Positions 9,416 through 19,372 are shown, counted from the stretch's first letter. The stretch: DNA of 64,000 nucleotides from Jannaschia marina (GCF_013404595.1 NZ_JABVAX010000007.1:62001-126000), one strand, 5' to 3'. Numbers and translations: made by a program. Notes: generated by a model not told the origin, from the sequence alone.

Positions 9416-10333
9416 TTATCCGGGTTCTCCGACCCGCATGATTTCCCAGTCTAGCGTCAATCCGCTGGTCTCGAAAACCTTTTTCCGCACCTCCTCGCCC
9501 AAACCTTCGAGGTCCGCGGCCGTGGCACCACCGGCATTGACGAGGAAGTTCGAGTGTTTGGGGGACATGATCGCCCCGCCGCGCGTCGCGCCCCGCATCC
9601 CGGCGTCGTCGATCACCTTCCACGCCTTGAGGTCGTGGGTGTCATCCGCCCGCCCCGTCGAGCTGAACCCCGCGGGGTTGCGGAAGGTGGAGCCGGCGCT
9701 GCGGTCCTTCGTGGGCTGCGTGGCATCGCGCTTGGCGAGCTGCTCCGTCATCCGGGCCTCGAGCGCCTCGGGGTCACCGGGTTCGGCGCGGAACGTCGCG
9801 CGGGTGACGATGGTGCCCTCGGGGATCGCGCTCGACCGGTAGGCGAGCCTCAGGTCGGCCGCGGGGATCGTGACCACCTCGCCCGCCCGCGTCACCGCCT
9901 CCACCTCGACCAGATGGTCGGCGACGTAGCTGCCGTAGCAGCCCGCGTTCATTCGCACCGCGCCGCCGATGGAGCCGGGGATCGTGCGCAGGAACGTCAG
10001 GTCGCGCCCCGCCTGCGCCGCGCGCCGCGCGACATGGGCGTCGAGCGCCGCGGCCCCGGCACGCACCCGGTCGTCCTCGATCTCGATCGCGTTGAAGCCG
10101 CGCCCGAGGCGGATCACGACCGCCCGCAGCCCGCCGTCGCGCACGATGAGGTTGGAGCCGACGCCCATCGGGAAGACGGGCACCTCGGCGGGCAGCGCCC
10201 GCAGGAAGGCGCAGAGGTCGTCACGGTCGGCCGGCTGAAAGAGCGCATCCGCCGGCCCGCCCACGCGCATCCAGGTCAGGTCGGCCAGCGGCCGGTTCTC
10301 GGTAAGGGTGCCACGCACCTGCGGATAGGTCAT
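9416..10333 (-). CDS. murB: UDP-N-acetylenolpyruvoylglucosamine reductase
   Basis: FAD-dependent reductase forming UDP-MurNAc. The 305-residue product shows the FAD-binding [12 protein letters not shown] and [17 protein letters not shown] segments, the catalytic serine in [11 protein letters not shown] and the C-terminal [16 protein letters not shown] motif. The start at 10333 (MTYPQVRGT) overlaps the DUF2484 stop as ATGA, so translation is probably coupled; the longer open frame upstream is the other frame of that gene. Confidence 0.97.
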   Translation of the reverse strand: MTYPQVRGTLTENRPLADLTWMRVGGPADALFQPADRDDLCAFLRALPAEVPVFPMGVGSNLIVRDGGLRAVVIRLGRGFNAIEIEDDRVRAGAAALDAHVARRAAQAGRDLTFLRTIPGSIGGAVRMNAGCYGSYVADHLVEVEAVTRAGEVVTIPAADLRLAYRSSAIPEGTIVTRATFRAEPGDPEALEARMTEQLAKRDATQPTKDRSAGSTFRNPAGFSSTGRADDTHDLKAWKVIDDAGMRGATRGGAIMSPKHSNFLVNAGGATAADLEGLGEEVRKKVFETSGLTLDWEIMRVGEPG

Positions 10334-10569
10334 TTCACTTTCCCCCGGATCCAGCGGCCGAGATAGATCACCGGCCAGCGCAGCACCAGCGCCATGACGG
10401 CGACCCCGAGAAGCGCCCAGGGCCAGCCGAGCGAGAGCCCCAGCCAGGCGACGAGCGGCAGACCGAGTGCGATGAGCCCATAGGCCGCGGGCCAGCTCTG
10501 CTTCGCGGTCAGGACGATCTGCAGCAACCAGGCCAGGACCACCCAGAGGCACAGCGCGATCAGCGGCAC
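10330..10569 (-). CDS. Small membrane protein, DUF2484-like
   Basis: 79 residues with two or three hydrophobic segments (about 3-20, 28-47 and 48-62) and a basic C-terminus RWIRGKVK, so an inner-membrane protein. A DUF2484 gene between murC and murB is a recognised feature of Rhodobacterales dcw clusters; the function is unknown, though the context points to envelope synthesis. It starts with GTG. Its only good ribosome-binding site, AAGGA nine bases upstream, lies inside the 3' arm of a perfect 13-bp hairpin (10572-10599), so its translation may depend on ribosomes finishing murC. Confidence 0.8.
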   Translation of the reverse strand: MPLIALCLWVVLAWLLQIVLTAKQSWPAAYGLIALGLPLVAWLGLSLGWPWALLGVAVMALVLRWPVIYLGRWIRGKVK

Positions 10570-10571
10570 GG

Positions 10572-10626
10572 GCGCATATCCTTCCCGAAGGATATGCGCG
10601 GCGTCGGATCGTTCCGGAACGATCCG
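10572..10626 (-). repeat. Tandem hairpin array C, between murC and DUF2484
   Basis: Two adjacent perfect palindromes: 10572-10599 (13-bp arms GCGCATATCCTTC/GAAGGATATGCGC, 2-base loop) and 10605-10626 (11-bp arms CGGATCGTTCC/GGAACGATCCG, no spacer). The array starts 2 bp after the murC stop and ends 3 bp before the next start codon. Tips are TTC-NN-GAA, as in the arrays near 6150 and 57700, although the arms are unrelated. Confidence 0.8.
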
Positions 10627-10627
10627 G

Positions 10628-12031
10628 TCACGCCGCGGCGAGGCGGTCGGGCAGCGCGTTGGCCCAGCCCGAGATCGTGCCCGCGCCGAGACAGACGACG
10701 ATGTCGCCCGCGCGCGCCTGTTCGCGCACGAGGCGTTCGAGGTCGGCCTCGTCGGTGACGGCGCGGGCGTGGCGATGGCCCGTGCGGATTAGGCCGGCGA
10801 CCAGATCGTCGCGCCCTGCCCCCTCGATCGGGTCTTCCCCTGCGGCATAGACGTCGGCGATCCCCACGACGTCGGCATCGTTGAAGCAGCCGCAGAAGTC
10901 GTCGAAGAGCGAGGCGAGCCGCGAATATCGGTGCGGCTGATGCACGGCGATGACGCGGCCGGTGTCGCCGATGGACTGCCGCGCGGCCTTGAGGACGGCG
11001 GCGATCTCGACCGGGTGGTGGCCGTAGTCATCGATGATCGGCACGCCATTCCACTCGCCCACGCGGGTGAAGCGGCGGTTGACGCCCCCGAAGGCGGCGA
11101 GGCCCTCGCGGATGACGTCTTTCGGCACGCCGAGTTCGCGGGCGACGGCGACGGCCGAGAGCGCGTTCGAGACGTTGTGGTCGCCCGGCATGGGCAGGCG
11201 GCAGCCCTCGATCACCGCCTCCTCGGCCTGAAGCTGGATGTCGAAATGGGCGACGCCCGCCTCGTAGGTCAGGTTCACCGCGCGGACGTCGGCCTGTGCG
11301 TTGAAGCCGAAGGTGACGACCCGGCGGTCGGTCACGCGGCCCACGAGCGCGCGGACCTCGGGATGATCGGTGCAGCAGACGGCGAGGCCGTAGAAGGGGA
11401 TGTTCGAGACGAAATCGGTGAACCCGCGGCGCAGGTTCTCGATGTCGCCCCAGTGCTCCATGTGCTCGGGGTCGATGTTGGTGACGATGGCGATCGTCGC
11501 CGGCAGGCGGTTGAAGGTGCCGTCGCTCTCGTCGGCCTCCACGACCATCCATTCGCCGCTGCCCTGCCGCGCGTTCGATCCGTAGGCGTGGATGATACCG
11601 CCGTTGATGACCGTCGGGTCGAGTTGCCCCGCGTCGAGGAGCGCGGCAACCATCGTGGTCGTCGTCGTCTTGCCGTGGGTGCCGGCGACGGCGACGTTCG
11701 ACTTGAGCCGCATCAGCTCGGCCAGCATCTCGGCCCGGCGCACCACCGGCAGGCCGCGGGCACGGGCCGCGTCGAGCTCGGGGTTGCCGGGCTTGATGGC
11801 CGAGGAGATGACGACGACCTCCGCGTCCTCGAGGTTCTCGGCCTTCTGGCCTACGAAGATGCGCGCGCCCTTCTCGCCGAGGCGATCGGTGATCGGTGAG
11901 GCCTTGAGGTCCGACCCCTGCACCGTCAGCCCGTTCGACAAGAGCACCTCGGCGATCCCGGACATGCCGATGCCGCCGATGCCGACGAAGTGGATCGGGC
12001 CCATCGAATTGGGAAGTTTGGTCGCGTTCAT
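10628..12031 (-). CDS. murC: UDP-N-acetylmuramate--L-alanine ligase
   Basis: First amino-acid-adding Mur ligase of peptidoglycan synthesis, 467 residues. Visible motifs are the N-terminal [20 protein letters not shown]-binding loop, the ATP loop [11 protein letters not shown], the [11 protein letters not shown] segment and the central [10 protein letters not shown] motif. Its start overlaps the murG stop by 4 bp, so the pair is coupled. Two hairpins follow its stop almost immediately. Confidence 0.98.
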   Translation of the reverse strand: MNATKLPNSMGPIHFVGIGGIGMSGIAEVLLSNGLTVQGSDLKASPITDRLGEKGARIFVGQKAENLEDAEVVVISSAIKPGNPELDAARARGLPVVRRAEMLAELMRLKSNVAVAGTHGKTTTTTMVAALLDAGQLDPTVINGGIIHAYGSNARQGSGEWMVVEADESDGTFNRLPATIAIVTNIDPEHMEHWGDIENLRRGFTDFVSNIPFYGLAVCCTDHPEVRALVGRVTDRRVVTFGFNAQADVRAVNLTYEAGVAHFDIQLQAEEAVIEGCRLPMPGDHNVSNALSAVAVARELGVPKDVIREGLAAFGGVNRRFTRVGEWNGVPIIDDYGHHPVEIAAVLKAARQSIGDTGRVIAVHQPHRYSRLASLFDDFCGCFNDADVVGIADVYAAGEDPIEGAGRDDLVAGLIRTGHRHARAVTDEADLERLVREQARAGDIVVCLGAGTISGWANALPDRLAAA

Positions 12032-13122
12032 AGGTCCTTGCTCGCAATATACTCGGCCAGATCGGCGAGGCGCGTGGCCGCGTCGGGCACGCCGACCGAA
12101 AGGGCCGCGCGGTGCATCTGCAACGCGCCGTCCGGGTTGGTGAGGATCAGCTCGATCTGATCGGTGAGCGTCTCGCGCGTGAGCTTGCCCTCGGGCAGCA
12201 GGATCGCCGCCCCCGCCTCCGAGAGGCCGCGCGCGTTGGCCGTCTGGTGATCGCCCGCCGCGGCGGCATAGGGCACCAGGATAGAGGGGCGGCCGATGAC
12301 GCTGAGATCGGCCACGGTGGAGGCCCCCGAGCGGCAGATGACGAGCTGTGCGTCGGCCATGCGCGTCGGCACGTCGTCGAAGAAGGGGGCGATCTCGGCC
12401 GAGATGCCCTCGGCCGCGTAGAAGGCGGTGACGCGCTCGATGTCCTCGGGCCGGGCCTGTTGCGCGACGCGCAGATGGCGGCGCAGGTCCTCGGGCAGCG
12501 TGGCGAGCGCGGCGGGCACTTCGTCGGAGAGGATGCGCGCGCCCTGGCTGCCGCCGATCACGAGGACCGTCATCGGGTAGTCGCCGGGCGTGATGTAGGG
12601 AGCCGCGGCGCGGGCGAGGATCGCGGCGCGTACGGGATTGCCCGTGTGGTGCCCCTCCACCCCGTCGGGCAGAACCGTGGGCCAGGTGCCGCAGGCGAAG
12701 GCATCGACGCGCGTGGCGAAGATCTGGTTCACGCGCCCGAGGATGCCGTTCTGCTCGTGGATGATGCGCGGCAGCTTCATCAACACGGCCGCCGCCATCG
12801 CCGGGATCGCGGGATAGCCGCCGAAGCCCGCCACGATCTGCGGTCGGTCGCGGCGAAACCCCATGAGCGCGCGGAACACGCCGCCCGTCAGCTTGGGCGC
12901 GACGCCGAGTTTCGCGGCGAGTCCCCCGCGGGCGAAGGTTGCGGAGGGGACGACCTCGATCTCCACCTCCTCGGGGAAGCCGCCGGCGTAGCGCGCGCCC
13001 CGGTCGTCGGTCGAGAGCTTCACCCGCCAGCCGCGGCTCAACATCTCCTCGGCGAGGGCCTGCGCGGGGAACATGTGGCCCCCGGTGCCCCCGGCGGCGA
13101 TGACGATCAGCGGGTCGGCCAT
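12028..13122 (-). CDS. murG: UDP-GlcNAc transferase MurG (lipid II synthesis)
   Basis: Peripheral inner-membrane GT28 glycosyltransferase that converts lipid I to lipid II. It is 364 residues with the N-terminal glycine loop [19 protein letters not shown], the second glycine loop [13 protein letters not shown] and the UDP-sugar site [14 protein letters not shown]. It lies 10 bp downstream of ftsW, so the lipid II maker and the SEDS polymerase are next to each other in one transcript. Confidence 0.97.
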   Translation of the reverse strand: MADPLIVIAAGGTGGHMFPAQALAEEMLSRGWRVKLSTDDRGARYAGGFPEEVEIEVVPSATFARGGLAAKLGVAPKLTGGVFRALMGFRRDRPQIVAGFGGYPAIPAMAAAVLMKLPRIIHEQNGILGRVNQIFATRVDAFACGTWPTVLPDGVEGHHTGNPVRAAILARAAAPYITPGDYPMTVLVIGGSQGARILSDEVPAALATLPEDLRRHLRVAQQARPEDIERVTAFYAAEGISAEIAPFFDDVPTRMADAQLVICRSGASTVADLSVIGRPSILVPYAAAAGDHQTANARGLSEAGAAILLPEGKLTRETLTDQIELILTNPDGALQMHRAALSVGVPDAATRLADLAEYIASKDL

Positions 13123-13132
13123 GGCCCCTCTC

Positions 13133-14302
13133 TCAGCGGTATCCGTTCGACAGCAGGTGATCCCCGATCTCGGCCTGCGGCCGGGTCCGGGTGAAGCACA
13201 GCAGCATCCCGGTCAAGGCTCCCATCGCGATGAGCGAGGACCCGCCGTAGCTGACGAAGGGCAGCGTCATGCCCTTGGCGGGCAGGAGACGCACGGCGAC
13301 GCCGAGGTTGATGAAGGCCTGACTGGCGAGCAGGACCGTGAGGCCGGTGCCGGCAAGGCGGATGAAGGTATCGCGCTCGTGGCAGAGCCGTATGAGGCAG
13401 CGCGCCGAGATGAAGGCGAAGAGCGTGACGATGAAGAGCACCATCAGAAGGCCGTATTCCTCCGCGGCGACCGCGATGATGAAGTCGGTATGGGCGTCGG
13501 GCAGGATCCACTTCACGCGGCCCTCGTTCACGCCGGTCCCGAAGAAGCCGCCCTCGCGGATGGCGTCGATGGCGTAGCCCATCTGCGTGCGCGGGTCGAC
13601 GTCGGGGCTCAGGAAGCCGTCGATGCGGCGCGCGAAGTGTTCGGAGTTCTGGTAGGCGAAGACGCCGGCGAGGCCGACGCAGGCGACCACTCCGGTCAGG
13701 ATGGCAATCGGCGCGCCGGCGACGAAGTAGACGGCCGACCATGCCACGATCGTCAGCATCGCCTGCCCGAAGTCGGGCTGCAGCGCGAGAAAGGCCACGA
13801 TGACGACGAGGACGGCGAAGCTGATGGACTTGCCCGGCGGACCGTTCGGCTCGGCCGCGGAGGCCATGAGCCAGGCCGTCATGACGATGAAGACCGGCTT
13901 CAGGAACTCCGAAGGTTGCACGCTCGCGAAGCCGAGCGAGTACCAGCGCACGGCCCCCTTGCCGAAGTCGGTGCCGAGCACCGGCAGCAGCATGACGGCC
14001 GCCGCCGCGAAGAAGAACCCGATGACGCCGAGGCGGCGGACCATGTGGGGCGACATCATCGAGATGCCCAGCATCACCACGAAGGCGAGCCCGCCGAAGA
14101 AGGCCTGTCGATAGACGTAGTGGAAGGGCTGGAGGCCGTTGCGCTCCGCGAGGGGTACGGAGGCCGCGAAGCCGAGGAGGAGCCCCACGGCAAAGAGCAG
14201 GACCAGCGCGCCGAGCACGCCCTTGTCGATCGTCCGCCACCAACGGGAGACGATGGCCTCGCCCGGAAGGACGACGACCGCACCATGTGCGATTTCAGTC
14301 AT
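13133..14302 (-). CDS. ftsW: SEDS peptidoglycan polymerase FtsW
   Basis: Integral membrane protein of 389 residues with about ten hydrophobic segments; it polymerises septal peptidoglycan with FtsI. SEDS hallmarks are the central [20 protein letters not shown] region, [16 protein letters not shown] near the C-terminus and the acidic loop residues around [16 protein letters not shown]. It is the first gene of the minus-strand run murG-murC-DUF2484-murB-ddl-ftsQ-ftsA. About 117 bp separate it from the upstream SCO gene. Confidence 0.97.
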   Translation of the reverse strand: MTEIAHGAVVVLPGEAIVSRWWRTIDKGVLGALVLLFAVGLLLGFAASVPLAERNGLQPFHYVYRQAFFGGLAFVVMLGISMMSPHMVRRLGVIGFFFAAAAVMLLPVLGTDFGKGAVRWYSLGFASVQPSEFLKPVFIVMTAWLMASAAEPNGPPGKSISFAVLVVIVAFLALQPDFGQAMLTIVAWSAVYFVAGAPIAILTGVVACVGLAGVFAYQNSEHFARRIDGFLSPDVDPRTQMGYAIDAIREGGFFGTGVNEGRVKWILPDAHTDFIIAVAAEEYGLLMVLFIVTLFAFISARCLIRLCHERDTFIRLAGTGLTVLLASQAFINLGVAVRLLPAKGMTLPFVSYGGSSLIAMGALTGMLLCFTRTRPQAEIGDHLLSNGYR

Positions 14303-14327
14303 TGGACCGCCTGTACTGTTCTGCCCG

Positions 14328-14341
14328 CCCGGTTTTCCGGG
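14328..14341. other. Small hairpin upstream of ftsW
   Basis: CCCGG-TTTT-CCGGG, a 5-bp stem in the 117-bp gap between the SCO gene and ftsW. It may end the SCO transcript or lie in the ftsW leader; nothing else recognisable is in the gap. Confidence 0.25.
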
Positions 14342-14419
14342 TCTCGTCAGCCAGTGTAGCGCAGTGATTCGAATCGCGCCAGAGTCTTCGGTCCGCGCGT
14401 CGCCGCGCCGCCCCGCGCC

Positions 14420-15013
14420 CTAGCCCAGGACGCGGGTGATCTTGGCCTTGGCGCTCGCCGGATCCTCGCCATAGGAGATGAGGTCGACGACCTTGCCCTC
14501 CTCGTCGAGGACGAAGATCGACGCGTAGTGGTCCATCGTATAGTCGCCCTCCCCCAGAGGACGTTTTTGCCAGTAGACCCGCCAAGAGCGAGCCATGTCC
14601 CAGACGTCCTCCGGTTCGCCGGTGATGCCGAGGATACGGTCCGACTGCGGCTCCAGATAGTCACGCAGGAAGTCGGGCGTGTCGCGCTCGGGGTCGATGG
14701 TGACGAAATAGGCTCCGATCGCGTCCTCCTCGACCTGCAGATCGTCGAACCAGGTCTCCATGTCGTAGACCGTGGTGGGGCAGACGTCGGGGCAATGGGT
14801 GAAGCCAAAGAAGAGAAGGCTCGGCCGACCGGTGAAGGCGGCCTCCGTGATCGTGGCTCCGGTGTGGTCGGTCAACGCGAAGGGCGCGCCGAGATCGGTG
14901 GCGACGGTCGTCGCGACGGTGCGCGACTCCATCACCTGTCGCAGGGCGACGCCCCCGCCGAGGGCGAGGACGGCGACACCGAGGCCGAGGAGGAGCGTCT
15001 TCATCTGGGGCAT
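14420..15013 (-). CDS. SCO1/SenC-family copper chaperone
   Basis: Thioredoxin-fold protein of 197 residues, held to the inner membrane by an N-terminal helix (residues 5-24) with its domain in the periplasm. The copper-binding motif CPDVC lies in FFGFTHCPDVCPTTVYDM and the conserved third ligand histidine in YTMDHYAS. Such proteins deliver copper to, or reduce the cysteines of, the CuA site of cytochrome c oxidase. The ATG at 15013 is preferred because GGGAA lies 8 bases upstream; the next ATG is at 15004. It follows the PCuAC gene by 2 bp. Confidence 0.93.
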   Translation of the reverse strand: MPQMKTLLLGLGVAVLALGGGVALRQVMESRTVATTVATDLGAPFALTDHTGATITEAAFTGRPSLLFFGFTHCPDVCPTTVYDMETWFDDLQVEEDAIGAYFVTIDPERDTPDFLRDYLEPQSDRILGITGEPEDVWDMARSWRVYWQKRPLGEGDYTMDHYASIFVLDEEGKVVDLISYGEDPASAKAKITRVLG

Positions 15014-15015
15014 GG

Positions 15016-15534
15016 TCAGTTCCCGTGGTTGCCGTGGCCGTGATCGCCGCCGTGACCGCCCTCGGCACCCGTTGCCTCGCGGATCTCGCCCAGCGTCAGG
15101 ACGGGCGCGTCGAGCGTGATCTCGCCCGCGGTCTCGAAGGTCAGTGTGATCTCGTGGCTCTCGCCCGCGGTGAGCGGCTGGGCCAGACCCATGAGCATGA
15201 GGTGCAGGCCGCCGGGCATCAGTTGCACCGTCTCGCCGGCGGGGATCGGGATGCCGCCCTCGACCTGCGACATCTCCATGACGCCGTCGTTCATCGTCAT
15301 CGTGTGCAGCTGCACCTCACCCGCGATGGCCTCGGAGATCGCGGCGGCGACGAGCGTGTCGTCGGCATCGCCCCTATTCTCGATGGTGATATAGCCGCCT
15401 GCGACGGGCGCGTTCGGCGGCGTCGCGCGCAGCATCGGCGCGTCGAGGCTCAGATCGCCGAGCGTGACCGGCTCGGCGGCGGCGGAGAGGGGAAATACGG
15501 CGAGAAAAACAGCAAACGGAAGAGAAATGCGCAT
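15016..15534 (-). CDS. Periplasmic copper chaperone PCu(A)C
   Basis: 172 residues with a Sec signal peptide ending near AAAEP. The family copper site is recognisable: LHTMTMNDGVMEM followed about 20 residues later by LHLMLMG, giving His and Met ligands. An unusually His-rich tail (GGHGGDHGHGNHGN) may store or hand on extra metal. It takes copper in the periplasm and passes it to CuA or to the SCO protein encoded 2 bp downstream. The start at 15534 puts the signal peptide at the N-terminus; longer starts do not. Confidence 0.92.
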   Translation of the reverse strand: MRISLPFAVFLAVFPLSAAAEPVTLGDLSLDAPMLRATPPNAPVAGGYITIENRGDADDTLVAAAISEAIAGEVQLHTMTMNDGVMEMSQVEGGIPIPAGETVQLMPGGLHLMLMGLAQPLTAGESHEITLTFETAGEITLDAPVLTLGEIREATGAEGGHGGDHGHGNHGN

Positions 15535-15640
15535 GGAAATAGCTCCGGTTGACGTGCACCTGTCATCTGACATTGACGTCCGCGCTTTGGAAGACGGACA
15601 CGCCGTCGCACCCATCACATCGCCGCCATCGGGAACGAGG

Positions 15641-15672
15641 AAGGGGCGCTCCCCTCCCAAGAAGCGCCCCTT
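15641..15672. terminator. Terminator after the TRAP operon
   Basis: AAGGGGCGCT and AGCGCCCCTT form a perfect 10-bp stem with a 12-base loop, 25 bp past the dctM stop and 107 bp upstream of the PCuAC start. It most likely ends the dctP-Q-M transcript. Confidence 0.65.
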
Positions 15673-15696
15673 CGCAGCCCGCGCGAGAGATGACTG

Positions 15697-17145
15697 TCAG
15701 TTGCCGTAGGCGACCGAGGGCAGCCACGTCGTCAGCGCGGGAAAGAGGAACACGATCGCGAGGCCCGAAAGCTGCAGGATCACGAAGGGGATCACGCCGC
15801 GGTAGATGTGGCCGAGGTTCACGCCCGGCGGGCAGACGCCCTTGAGATAGAAGAGCGCGAAGCCGACGGGTGGCGTCAGGAACGATGTCTGTAACGTCAC
15901 CGCCACGAGGATCGCGAACCAGACGACCTGCGGGTCGCGCACCACTTCGAAGCCCGGCACCACCAGCTCCAGCCCCTGAATGATCGGCAGCATGAGCGGC
16001 ATGATGATGATCGTGATCTCGATCCAGTCGAGCAGGAAGCCCAGCAGGAAGACGATGAAGAGGATGAACAGCACGACCATGTAAGGGTTCTCGAAGATCC
16101 CGAGCACGTGGTTCTGCACGATTTCGTCCCCGCCGTAGCGACGCAGCACGAGGGCGAAGAAGTTCGCGGCGAGGAAGATGCCGACGATGTAGCCCGAGGT
16201 ATTGAGCGTCGAGCGCGCGACCTCCACGAAGACCTTGAAGTTGAGCTTGCGGTTGGCGAGCGCCAGCAACGTCGCCCCCATCGCGCCGAGGCCCGAGGCT
16301 TCGGTCGGCGTGGCGAGACCCGCGAAGATCGAGCCGAGCACCAGCAGGATCAGCAGAAGCGGCGGCACGACGGCGAGCAGCACTTCTTTCACCACCGGCC
16401 AGCCGACGTGTTCGCCGTGATCGGGCGCGGGCATGGCGTCGGGCTTGATGAAGCCGTAGATCACGATGAAGCCGATATAGAGCCCGCCGAGGATGAGCCC
16501 CGGAAAGAGCGCCCCCATGAAGAGGTCGCCGAGCGAAATGGCGAGCTGGTCCGACATGATGACGAGCATGATCGACGGCGGAATCAGGATGCCGAGCGTC
16601 CCCGCGGCGGCGATCGTGCCGGTCGAGATGGGCTTCGAGTAGCCCTGTTTCATCATCTGCGGCAGCGCCATAACGCCAAGGAGCGTGACCGAGGCCCCGA
16701 TGACCCCGGTCGAGGCCGCGAGGATGATCCCGATCAGCAGGACAGTGAGCGCGAGGCCCCCGCGCAGCCCCCCGAAGAGACGCTGCATCGAGACCATCAT
16801 CCGCTGCGCGACGCCCGACTGGTCGAGCATCAGCCCCATGTAGATGAACATCGGCAGCGCCACGAGGACGGGGTTCTGAACGATATTGCCGAAAAGCCGG
16901 TTCGAGAGGACCGAGAGCCGCTGGTAGTCGATCCCGGTGCGGTCGAATTCGATGATGTCGTCGAAGGCCCTGCGGTACGGGTCGAGCAGGATTTCGGCGA
17001 AAAGCGCGTAGATGAGCGACACGCCCACGAGCGCGAAGGCCACCGGGATGCCGCGGAAGAGCATCCAGATGAAGCTCAGGAACATCACGAGCACGACGAG
17101 CTCGTTCAGGGTCATCACCCGACCGACGAGTTCCAGGATGAACAT
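15697..17145 (-). CDS. dctM: TRAP transporter large permease (DctM)
   Basis: Inner-membrane protein of 482 residues with about 12-13 hydrophobic helices, the ion-coupled channel of a TRAP uptake system. TRAP-typical stretches include ALPMFIYMGLMLDQSGVA and the C-terminal TPPVGFALFYLKGV. Its ATG shares a base with the stop of the small permease (TGATG), so the two membrane subunits are translated together. The transported compound cannot be read from the sequence; the binding protein points to an organic acid. Confidence 0.94.
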   Translation of the reverse strand: MFILELVGRVMTLNELVVLVMFLSFIWMLFRGIPVAFALVGVSLIYALFAEILLDPYRRAFDDIIEFDRTGIDYQRLSVLSNRLFGNIVQNPVLVALPMFIYMGLMLDQSGVAQRMMVSMQRLFGGLRGGLALTVLLIGIILAASTGVIGASVTLLGVMALPQMMKQGYSKPISTGTIAAAGTLGILIPPSIMLVIMSDQLAISLGDLFMGALFPGLILGGLYIGFIVIYGFIKPDAMPAPDHGEHVGWPVVKEVLLAVVPPLLLILLVLGSIFAGLATPTEASGLGAMGATLLALANRKLNFKVFVEVARSTLNTSGYIVGIFLAANFFALVLRRYGGDEIVQNHVLGIFENPYMVVLFILFIVFLLGFLLDWIEITIIIMPLMLPIIQGLELVVPGFEVVRDPQVVWFAILVAVTLQTSFLTPPVGFALFYLKGVCPPGVNLGHIYRGVIPFVILQLSGLAIVFLFPALTTWLPSVAYGN

Positions 17146-17999
17146 CAGGCCGTCTCCTCGGACTTGTCACGCAGCACGTAGGCCGCGGCGATCAGCAGGA
17201 CGGTCAGGATCAGCGTGACGAGCACGGTGATCTTCATCTCCTGGTTCAGGGGCAGTTCGATCGTATCGAAGATCCAGTGCCGCTGCGCCTGCCGTGCGGT
17301 CGTCCCCTCCTCCGAGGTCATCAGGACCACGCCGAGCGCGGCATAGTAGAAGGCCAGGTTCACCACGAAGGCGACGCCCGGGAAGGCATAGAGCAGCTTG
17401 CGCCACCAGAGCGGCTGCATGAGTTGCGACAGCATCCGGACGTAGGCGAACCAAGTGGCGAGTGCGATCAGCAGGAAGGCGAGGTTCACGAAGCTCTTGA
17501 GATAGTAGAGCCCGTGCAGGCCGTTCGGGGAGCTCGAGCCCTCGTTCGCGGCGATGGATTGAAGCGCATAGGCCAGCGTCACATCCCAGCAGAGAATCGT
17601 GAACGGCAGAAAGAGCCAGGCCAGACCGAAGATGTCGATCTTGCGCTGCTTCCGGGTGGAGAAGCCGTCGTAGAAGATGTCGACGCGCACGTGGCTGTTC
17701 GTCGTGACCGCATAGGCCACGCCGATCAGGACGGCCGCGCCGTAGAGCCACCACTGCAGGTCGTCGAGCCAGGCCTGGTTGCCGGGCCCCACACCCATGC
17801 GCCCGAAGTTGCGCAGAAGTACCTGCACCACGATTGCGACCATCAGGATGGGAAAGAGCCAGGAGAAGAGATTCGAGACGGCGACGACGAAACGATCGCC
17901 GCGATTGTGAGTAGCGCGCCCGACCTCGCCCGGGTCGGTAATGGCGACGATCGCGCCGCCGGGCCCGCCCTCGACGGTCTCTTCCGGTATCTGGCTCAT
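17145..17999 (-). CDS. dctQ: TRAP transporter small permease (DctQ)
   Basis: Membrane protein of 284 residues with the four-helix DctQ core. It is longer than the usual 160-180 residues: a soluble N-terminus of about 35 residues and extra loops, as seen in the TakP-type TRAP branch. The start at 17999 (MSQIPEETVEGG) is the first ATG with a plausible upstream AG-rich stretch (GGGAGCAGCC). It pairs with DctM, with which it overlaps by one base. Confidence 0.9.
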   Translation of the reverse strand: MSQIPEETVEGGPGGAIVAITDPGEVGRATHNRGDRFVVAVSNLFSWLFPILMVAIVVQVLLRNFGRMGVGPGNQAWLDDLQWWLYGAAVLIGVAYAVTTNSHVRVDIFYDGFSTRKQRKIDIFGLAWLFLPFTILCWDVTLAYALQSIAANEGSSSPNGLHGLYYLKSFVNLAFLLIALATWFAYVRMLSQLMQPLWWRKLLYAFPGVAFVVNLAFYYAALGVVLMTSEEGTTARQAQRHWIFDTIELPLNQEMKITVLVTLILTVLLIAAAYVLRDKSEETA

Positions 18000-18100
18000 G
18001 GCTGCTCCCTTCCCCCAGTTGGCGCATCGCTCTCGTGCGGTGGCACCGTTCGTGGGGCCGGGCGATCCGCGCCGCCCGTGCCCCGATCTCATGCCGATGA

Positions 18101-18126
18101 CCGGCCGCGCCCCCCGACGCGGCCGG
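18101..18126 (-). terminator. Intercistronic hairpin between dctP and dctQ
   Basis: CCGGCCGCG and CGCGGCCGG form a perfect 9-bp stem with an 8-base loop in the 141-bp gap, 15 bp after the dctP stop. Hairpins here commonly let the binding protein be made in excess over the permeases, by attenuation or by shielding the dctP mRNA end. Confidence 0.5.
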
Positions 18127-18140
18127 TGGCCGTCAGGCGA

Positions 18141-19193
18141 TCACTCGCCGCGCGGGCGCGGCAGGTAGATCGTGTCGCCCCAGGTCTTGTAGCCGGCGCG
18201 GAACTCCTGAAGGTCGTCCCAGACCTCCTTGAAGTAGGCGTCCTCGGCGGCCAGCTCCTCGGCGACGGCGATCCAGTTCTCCTCGAAGGCCGCGAGCATC
18301 TCGGGCGACCAGGTCTTGATCGTCACGCCATTCTGCTCGGTGTTCTCGACCATGGCCTGGAAGTTGGTGGCCTCGCCCTCGGCGTAGTTCGTGGTGATGT
18401 TGGCGAGGCAGGCCACTTCGATCTGCTTCTGGCTGCGCTCGTCCAGATCTTCCCAACGGTCCTTGTTGATGAGCAGCTCGAACATCGTCGCGGGCTGGTG
18501 CCAGCCGGGGAAGTAGTTGTACTTGGCGATCTGGTGGAAGCCGAGACGCGCGTCGATGCGCGGCATCGAGAACTCGGTCGCGTCGATGGCACCGCGCTCG
18601 AGCGCCGGGAAGATGTCACCGCCCGCCAGAAGCGAGGTCGAGACACCGAGGCGCTGCATCACTTCGGCACCGAGGCCGAAGAAGCGCATGTTCAGACCCT
18701 CCAGATCCTCGAGCGAGTTGATCTCGGTCTTGAACCAGCCCGAGGTCTCGGGCGCGATGATGCCGCAGGGCAGGACGTGCACGTTGTAGCCGTTGTCGTC
18801 GTACATGCGCTGGAACATCTCCGCGCCGTCGTCGTAGAGCATCCAGGCCAGAAACTCGCCGGCCTCGGGGCCGAAGGGCACGGCGGCGAAGAGCGAGGCC
18901 GCGGTGATCTTGCCCTGCCAGTAGCCGGCGGTGGTGTAAGCGGCGTCGACCGAGCCGTTGGAGACCGCATCGAGGGCCTCGAGCGTCGGCACCAGCTCGC
19001 CCGGATCGAAATGCTCGAACTCGACCTCTTCGGAGATGCCGTTGATCTTCTCGACGAAGTCGACGCCGGCGGTGCCGAGGATGGGCAGGTTCTTACCGAA
19101 GGCGGAGGTCATCTCCAGCACTTCCTGGGCGTTCGCGGCGCCCGTGGTGGCAAGCGCGGCGGTGGTGGCAAGCGCGATGGCTTTGAGTTTCAT
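18141..19193 (-). CDS. dctP: TRAP transporter substrate-binding protein (DctP/TakP-like)
   Basis: 350-residue periplasmic binding protein. The signal peptide MKLKAIALATTAALATTGAANAQ is probably cut near residue 23. The region GGDIFPALERGAIDATEF followed by KYNYFPGWHQPA matches the TakP-like branch that binds 2-oxo acids and related carboxylates; the arginine that normally grips the carboxylate is likely the one in MPRIDARLGF. This is the promoter-proximal gene of dctP-dctQ-dctM. An inverted repeat lies 72 bp before the start and could be its operator. Confidence 0.93.
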   Translation of the reverse strand: MKLKAIALATTAALATTGAANAQEVLEMTSAFGKNLPILGTAGVDFVEKINGISEEVEFEHFDPGELVPTLEALDAVSNGSVDAAYTTAGYWQGKITAASLFAAVPFGPEAGEFLAWMLYDDGAEMFQRMYDDNGYNVHVLPCGIIAPETSGWFKTEINSLEDLEGLNMRFFGLGAEVMQRLGVSTSLLAGGDIFPALERGAIDATEFSMPRIDARLGFHQIAKYNYFPGWHQPATMFELLINKDRWEDLDERSQKQIEVACLANITTNYAEGEATNFQAMVENTEQNGVTIKTWSPEMLAAFEENWIAVAEELAAEDAYFKEVWDDLQEFRAGYKTWGDTIYLPRPRGE

Positions 19194-19264
19194 GTGACAG
19201 TCTCCCTATTATTCCCCCACGACCCGCAACGGCGGGCCGGAGCGACGCCCCCTCCCGGGCCGTC

Positions 19265-19292
19265 TGGTCAAGATTTCTTACCGATTTGACCA
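19265..19292 (-). promoter_or_regulatory. Inverted repeat upstream of dctP (candidate operator)
   Basis: TGGTCAA-N14-TTGACCA, perfect 7-bp half-sites spaced by 14 bases, centred about 85 bp before dctP. The right half reads TTGACC on the minus strand and could also act as a -35 element. The shape fits a dimeric regulator; which one is unknown, and no regulator gene lies beside the cluster. Confidence 0.4.
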
Positions 19293-19372
19293 TTGAAGGC
19301 CAGCGGTTATTCGGCGCATGAGGCCGCTGTTAGCGAAAACAAATCTCCTTTCTTGTCCGAAAGTGGCGCTTT

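Noticed and set aside
17277-19289. A 670-codon plus-strand frame across dctQ and dctP
   Set aside because: Antisense to two clear TRAP genes; composition is that of a shadow frame.
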